64,000 bases of DNA from Sipunculus nudus (Eukaryota > Annelida > Sipuncula > Golfingiida > Sipunculidae): the NCBI GenBank assembly GCA_026874595.1, contig CM049310.1:78795056-78859055 (forward strand), written 5' to 3'. The notes beneath the pieces were generated by a model that ran no database searches, was not told where the DNA came from, and saw only the letters and a program-made list of their open reading frames with translations. A program made the position numbers and the translations under genes. Below, piece by piece: positions 1 through 64,000 of the stretch (position 1 is the first letter of the stretch; every line of letters starts with the position of its first letter).

Positions 1-3000
1 TTCTATCTCCTACGAAATTGTTCTTATTGTCATAAATATCAAGCTTTAAAATGGGGTACCGATCTGACCGGTTGCCCATGGTTATGTAGTTCAGACCAAT
101 CGCCCTTGGAAACTATAAATCATTGCCTGATGAACGTTTGGTTGGTTAAAAAAAATACACAAAACACACATTTGCAGAAAAATCTTTAAAGACACAGACC
201 AGTTTCATTTTCCTATTCGGTCGTCCATTGATGGTACGTCATCACAAACGGTCGATATAGGCCGATACATGCGGTTCCAAATTTGACAAAAGTGCATGAT
301 ATTAAGAACCAATAACAATGGGTTGAGTTGGTGGATTAATATTGCTTTATTTTGTATGATTATCCCTGTATGATTCTCATAGTGTTAGGATAGCGTCTAA
401 ATGGATAGCGTCCAGCTGATCAGTGTCCATTTTCATAGCGTCCAGCTGTCGGCGTCCATTTTTATAGCATCCATCTGAACAGCGTCCAGGTGACACGGAC
501 CCGTTTGACCTTGGTTAAGGTGTTTATGATCTATACAAGGAGATTATGTCTCCAAGTTGCCTTTAACGTCTCCAGCAACTCTTACTCTTGTTAACTAGAA
601 TGATAAATTTTCACCATTAATTATTATTGATAATTCATGCAGACGTAAGGTAAGAGCTATTTACCATATATTGTGTGTTGTGTGCCCTTACTTGGTGTTT
701 CATTCATACGCCTGAGGTCACTGGAAGGTTGACCATTGGTTTGTATTTAGTCAGATTCATTCATATAATGGGCTGTAGTGGGCTTATGGCTGTAAGTTAT
801 TCAAGGTAGTCAGGTGTTGACTATGGTGGCCTACAGTCTGCAGGGTTACAGTGATACAAAACACTAGAGGTTAACAAAGAACAGAATTTATGATCAGATT
901 ATAGAGCGTTTGCTGACCTCTGTAGTATAGTTGTAAATGAATACAAGTTTGTTATGCAGTGGATCCTAAAGTGTATTTTAATGCTGTAAGATTCCAGTTT
1001 ATCTGCAATAAATGTAATGTCACTCTGTTTATTTTCCATATTTAATTTAGTACATCAAGTATTTCAAACATGTCAATACATGTTAATCTATGTTAATCAT
1101 GTTATTTTATACTCAGTGCCATATATTTTTGAGTTCAAACCTCACAACTGTTATGTATTTATTTATAAAGGTTGAGGTTTTTACTCAACAGTGAAAGTAT
1201 GTTATTGTAAAATACACAGTTCCTGTCTTTAACAAATGACATGATGAATTTTCCCTGGGCCCGGATGTGAATAGCAAGGTCACACTCATTTATACAGCAC
1301 AGTACAGCTTTGTATTGTGCACACCTGTACCACATTGTACCTGCATACCTGAGACACTGTGCCATTGTCCACAGTACCTGTGTAATCAACTGCACAGGTA
1401 ATATATGTCCAGCCCTCAGCTCTGAGGTCAAGAATAGCTATTAGATCAGGTCAATCACCAAACACTTGTATAAACTCAGCAGTACCAAATGAGTATTCTC
1501 AAGACAAATTCTATAGCATTTGATACACTTGTACAGTAGGTATATGAGTGGAATGAGAGAAATATTTCTGTGAATTTAACGGAACTGTTCACCCCAAAAG
1601 ATAAAAAAAATACAAGAAAACTTGATTAGTTGTCAGAGCCTACAAACCTACCCTGGAATGTTCTAATCAGACTTTCCTGTATTGTACACAGTGTTATGCC
1701 TCAGTAACATGGGTTCACCTAGTTAGGGACAGAAAAAATGCTGCCTCAAATACCTATGCATGGGTAGTCTCTTCAAAGGGTCAAAGGAATATCCCATGTC
1801 AAAATCATGTATTATCCTTTGAATTCAAATATGATATAATGGTAGTGATTCAGATTACATCCATAATTTATTGGCTTGTTTCTGGGTTGTTTTCCTAACC
1901 CTTTATTTTATCAAAATCATTCCATAACCTTTGGAGTAAAGTTGCAAACAGATCAACTAAGCAACTAAGGGAAAAACTACAGGTATATATAAAACTGGGG
2001 GAGGTATAATAAATTTAGATGGAGCTTGTTGTGTACAAAGTAAAGACTGCAGTTGAATTTCACTGGTTACAAGTACAGTTCCACATACTATGGCTTGCTT
2101 CATAGTCAATAGGGTTAAATTATACGATTTTAACTTTTTCAGTGTACCGCGAGGGTTCCATTTTCATGATCTTACAATATAAAAGACCTATACACAGTGA
2201 ATAACCATTATCAAGTGAATTAATTATATCAAATATTATGTGCTTATGTGCACAAAATCTCTTCAACAAAAATTCTGTTTTAAATGGCAGATAACTGGAA
2301 AAATCTGATATCATGTAAAATATCAATCTTTGAACATACCCAATCTATTTTTAATCATTGTGTCAACCTTTGTCAACTTTGCCTCTGATGATGTGACTAC
2401 TTTTGCAATATCGCAATTTGAAACAGTAGATTAATGTTAACTAAGGTGGTGTAAGAAAAAAACTTTTTTATATGGATGGAGCCATATACATCTGTTACAG
2501 ATGTGATGATCATTTTAACAGAGGTGTCTGGGTTAAAAGGGTAAAAAAACTTTATTTTGCAATCAGTAAATTCATTTGTATGCAGAAAACTGTAAAAAAA
2601 AAAGAAATATATTCATGTGTAATGTAAAATGTTTACTTTTATTGCCTAAGTTCCTAGCAATAATATTTTATCCTTTGCCCATTTTTACCATTATGGTCAT
2701 TGCTACAATATGCTCAATGCCATTATTGTGGCTCTCTTTAAGTATTGAATTTGACACTTGTGTTGTATACTTCATTCATCTCGCCCACAACTTATCACAC
2801 CTGTGGCTACTGGCTACCCATCCTCAAGTACAGGAAACATTTCCTTGGTCATCTGCATGTATAACAGGATTTTAGGATTGTTGATAGTACCTCAATTCTT
2901 AGAAATTAGGTGTGACCAAGAAAAGCTAAAATATTACATAATCTAGTCTACATTCATTAAATTCCATTAAGATTAGATAGATCAATAAGTGTCACATGAT

Positions 3001-3586
3001 CTGTCATAAAGGACAATCCTTTAACGAGAGCCTCTCGTTCTTTATGTACTTTGCAGTTATCTTGTTATCTCTGTTCTGTCACAATGCACATGAAATACCA
3101 GAATGAAATAATACATATTATTTATATCTTTTATAGCTGTCTGATTAGTTTGTTGTAATAAGAGTTCATTTTCACTTACAAAAAAAAATTAATTTTTCTG
3201 CCACAGGTTTGTTATCTGATGTTCATTTTATATTATTGATAATAGATTTCATCAAAAATTGTCAAGGCCAGAAAAAAAGAAGAAATAGGTAAAGCAATAC
3301 AACATATTTTGTGCATTTGCCATTTCTTCACCAACCGAAGTCAGCTGTCACCAGTGCATAAGTGCATTAAATTTAAATAATTTGATGATTTTAGTTTTTA
3401 AAACTCATACACTTTGTTTGAACTGAAGATAACAGTTTTTTTAAGTAAAAACCTTAATGGTAATGATATATTAAAAAGACACTTATTTCTCTAAGTTTGT
3501 TTGTTTATTTGCTTTGAATTACAGTGAACTGTGAAGGTCATGTCTCACAGTTTAACAATTGCTGAGCACTAGAAAAAATAGTCTTG
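1..3586. other. Upstream intergenic DNA
   Basis: No coding exon is supported here. Open frames of 60-100 codons have AT-rich composition and no recognisable domain. A cluster of imperfect short repeats built on AGCGTCCAGCTG lies at 391-495. Around 2146-2182 there is a decayed fragment related to the TA-flanked MITE at 56273. The rest shows simple A/T runs only. Confidence 0.5.
391..495. repeat. Short imperfect tandem repeat (GCGTCC motif)
   Basis: The motif GCGTCCA or close variants recurs about six times with 14-28 bp spacing, several times followed by GCTG and by CATTTTTATAG-like spacers. Too degenerate to assign a unit with certainty. Confidence 0.5.
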
Positions 3587-3596
3587 TATAAAAAGG
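3587..3596 (+). promoter_or_regulatory. Candidate TATA box
   Basis: TATAAAAAGG lies about 250 bp upstream of the proposed start codon at 3845. A start site about 30 bp downstream would give a 5' leader near 225 nt containing short upstream ATGs. AT-rich DNA makes chance matches common, so this is a candidate only. Confidence 0.3.
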
Positions 3597-3844
3597 AGGC
3601 CAATTATTCTTTGAAGCATATTCATGAGACCACAGCCACTTGCCTTGATTCCATACCACCAAGCATGACAAATAGTAGGTATGCTTGGTGTATGGTGTCA
3701 AATGCTTGTGTGAATTCTCACAATATGCAGAGACAGAAAAACCTTATCTATGGTCTAACTGTGACCTCTCTCCTGGCTTCAGGTCATGTTTTGCAGGTAC
3801 TTGGCTGTCTAATTTTATTCATATTTATTGCATCTTCTCCTAGC

Positions 3845-62784
<58,940 letters not shown>

Positions 62785-64000
62785 TGAAGCCATAGACTTT
62801 CTCTCTGTCTCTCCACCTCCAAAGAGATCAGCTGCAGCCTGGGACTCTGCAACTTATGGACCAACTCACTGAGGATTAAATTTGAACCTGATATCCTTGT
62901 TTTGCTGTCATTAGAGAAAGATTATTTAGTGAACACCATATTCCTAGCATTAGCTGTAGTCCATTCTACCATTAAGTGCCTATAAAAGTTCACAACAAAT
63001 TATACGTATTAAAAATATTTAAATTTTGAAGAACATTCAGTATTCGGGCAGTGAAAGTTTACTAATTAATTATTGAATTGAATTCTTCGTTTTGGTTTCT
63101 TTCATTCATTAGGCAATTGCTTGGTTCAGTAATAACAATATTTCAGTGCAAACAGCCCAGTTATATCATCTTTTAATATTGCAAACTGGGATTTGTGAAA
63201 GATTGGAGTTAATAACAGTATTTTGATATTGTGTGTAATATATTCATTGAAACAGACATGTGGTCCAGTAATTAGAAACTTATTTTTATCTGCCATTGTT
63301 TATCTGCAGTTTTCATGAAGTATTTCCATGAATATTAACCATAATTCTTGTTTATATTTGAACAAAAGATAGCATACAAGGAGTTATGTATTCTTAGTGA
63401 ATTTAATATAGATATATATTATTAGAGCAAGATGATGTGATCAGGATGTGTCAGTTTTTTGAGCAGGTAGCGAGTCTATTCACAGGGCATATTTATGAGT
63501 CTCATTATTTTAGTGCAGTGATTTAGTAATTTATACATTGCATTTTATAAATGGGCACATATCCTTGCATTATGCACATCTATATTTTAATACATTTTTA
63601 ACTTCTCATGCAGAGATAGACATTTACTATACAAGATTATATTTCTACACTCCCAGCTGCCAGGGTTTGAATTTTCACATTCCAGGAAAATATGTGCTGT
63701 AAACTTTTATTTTTATACAGTAATATTTTAACAATTAGTGTGGTAATAGAATGAATGTATTTGTTTTATTTTAACTTTACTAATATATCTTTATTTATAC
63801 TGTAAATATGTTATTATACCTGTGTTGTTACTTTATATTGCAATATACCTGTAAGGTACATTTATAGAAACCTAGATATAAATTGTACAGATTCTGGGTA
63901 AATGTATTTGGCAATAATAATTCATATATAGCCTAATGTTTATTTAAAATATTCAATTGTAAAAATAATGCTTAACATGCTGGTACTCTTTAGCTACAGA
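62785..64000 (+). other. 3' flank and likely 3' UTR
   Basis: No AATAAA was seen; ATTAAA variants at 62875-62880 and about 63008 are candidate poly(A) signals. No further exon or gene recognised up to the window end. Confidence 0.4.

Noticed and set aside
1985-1992. TATATAAA as promoter of the gene
   Set aside because: Nearly 1.9 kb from the proposed start with no identifiable leader exon; the site at 3587 is better placed.
2576-2875. Open frame of 99 codons with hydrophobic segments, possible membrane protein
   Set aside because: AT-rich composition, no supporting splice sites or domain, and hydrophobicity follows from T-rich codons.

Overview
The window is eukaryotic: AT-rich, with long GT-AG introns and dense non-autonomous repeats. 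Repeat style (CCGTC-rich tracts, short palindromic element ends, nested internal tandem arrays) and the gene's domain mix suggest a marine invertebrate, probably a lophotrochozoan such as a mollusc; that is inference, not proof.

One plus-strand gene accounts for all coding sequence I can support. I assembled 51 coding exons between 3845 and 62784. Every exon has AG/GT borders, all phases join, and the lengths sum to 6399 nt (2132 residues plus stop). Domain order: signal peptide, SEA, Pro/Thr linker made of four near-identical 42-nt exons, frizzled (Fz), LDLa1, MAM1, LDLa2-5, SRCR1, serine protease S1-1, LDLa6, MAM2, LDLa7, MAM3, LDLa8-16 (one small unrecognised exon after LDLa14), SRCR2, serine protease S1-2, stop. 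It combines the enteropeptidase-type set (SEA, LDLa, MAM, SRCR, S1) and the corin-type set (Fz, LDLa, SRCR, S1) with a polyserase-like pair of catalytic domains, and appears secreted rather than anchored. Both protease domains keep His/Asp/Ser, both have Tyr instead of Arg/Lys before the Ile that becomes the new N-terminus, and neither has Asp189, so neither looks trypsin-like in activation or specificity.

Layout: 1-3586 intergenic with a candidate TATA box at its end; 3845-9222 signal-peptide exon and a 5.3 kb intron with a tRNA-derived SINE and a repeat element; 10980-12707 SEA; 13843-16038 linker exons in a local duplication; 16299-19290 Fz, split by a pogo/Tigger-like remnant; 20820-33940 first protease module; 34832-62784 second module, whose introns hold three copies of a Helentron-like family, a 4 kb element with a 338-bp array and a nested insertion, and several MITEs; 62785-64000 3' flank.

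The repeats touch the gene's splice signals in several places: a 49-bp minisatellite carries donor-like and acceptor-like motifs in each unit after LDLa3, ghost copies of the MAM3 acceptor lie in its intron, and the linker-exon cassette is itself tandemly repeated. No RNA genes, CRISPR arrays or viral genes were seen.
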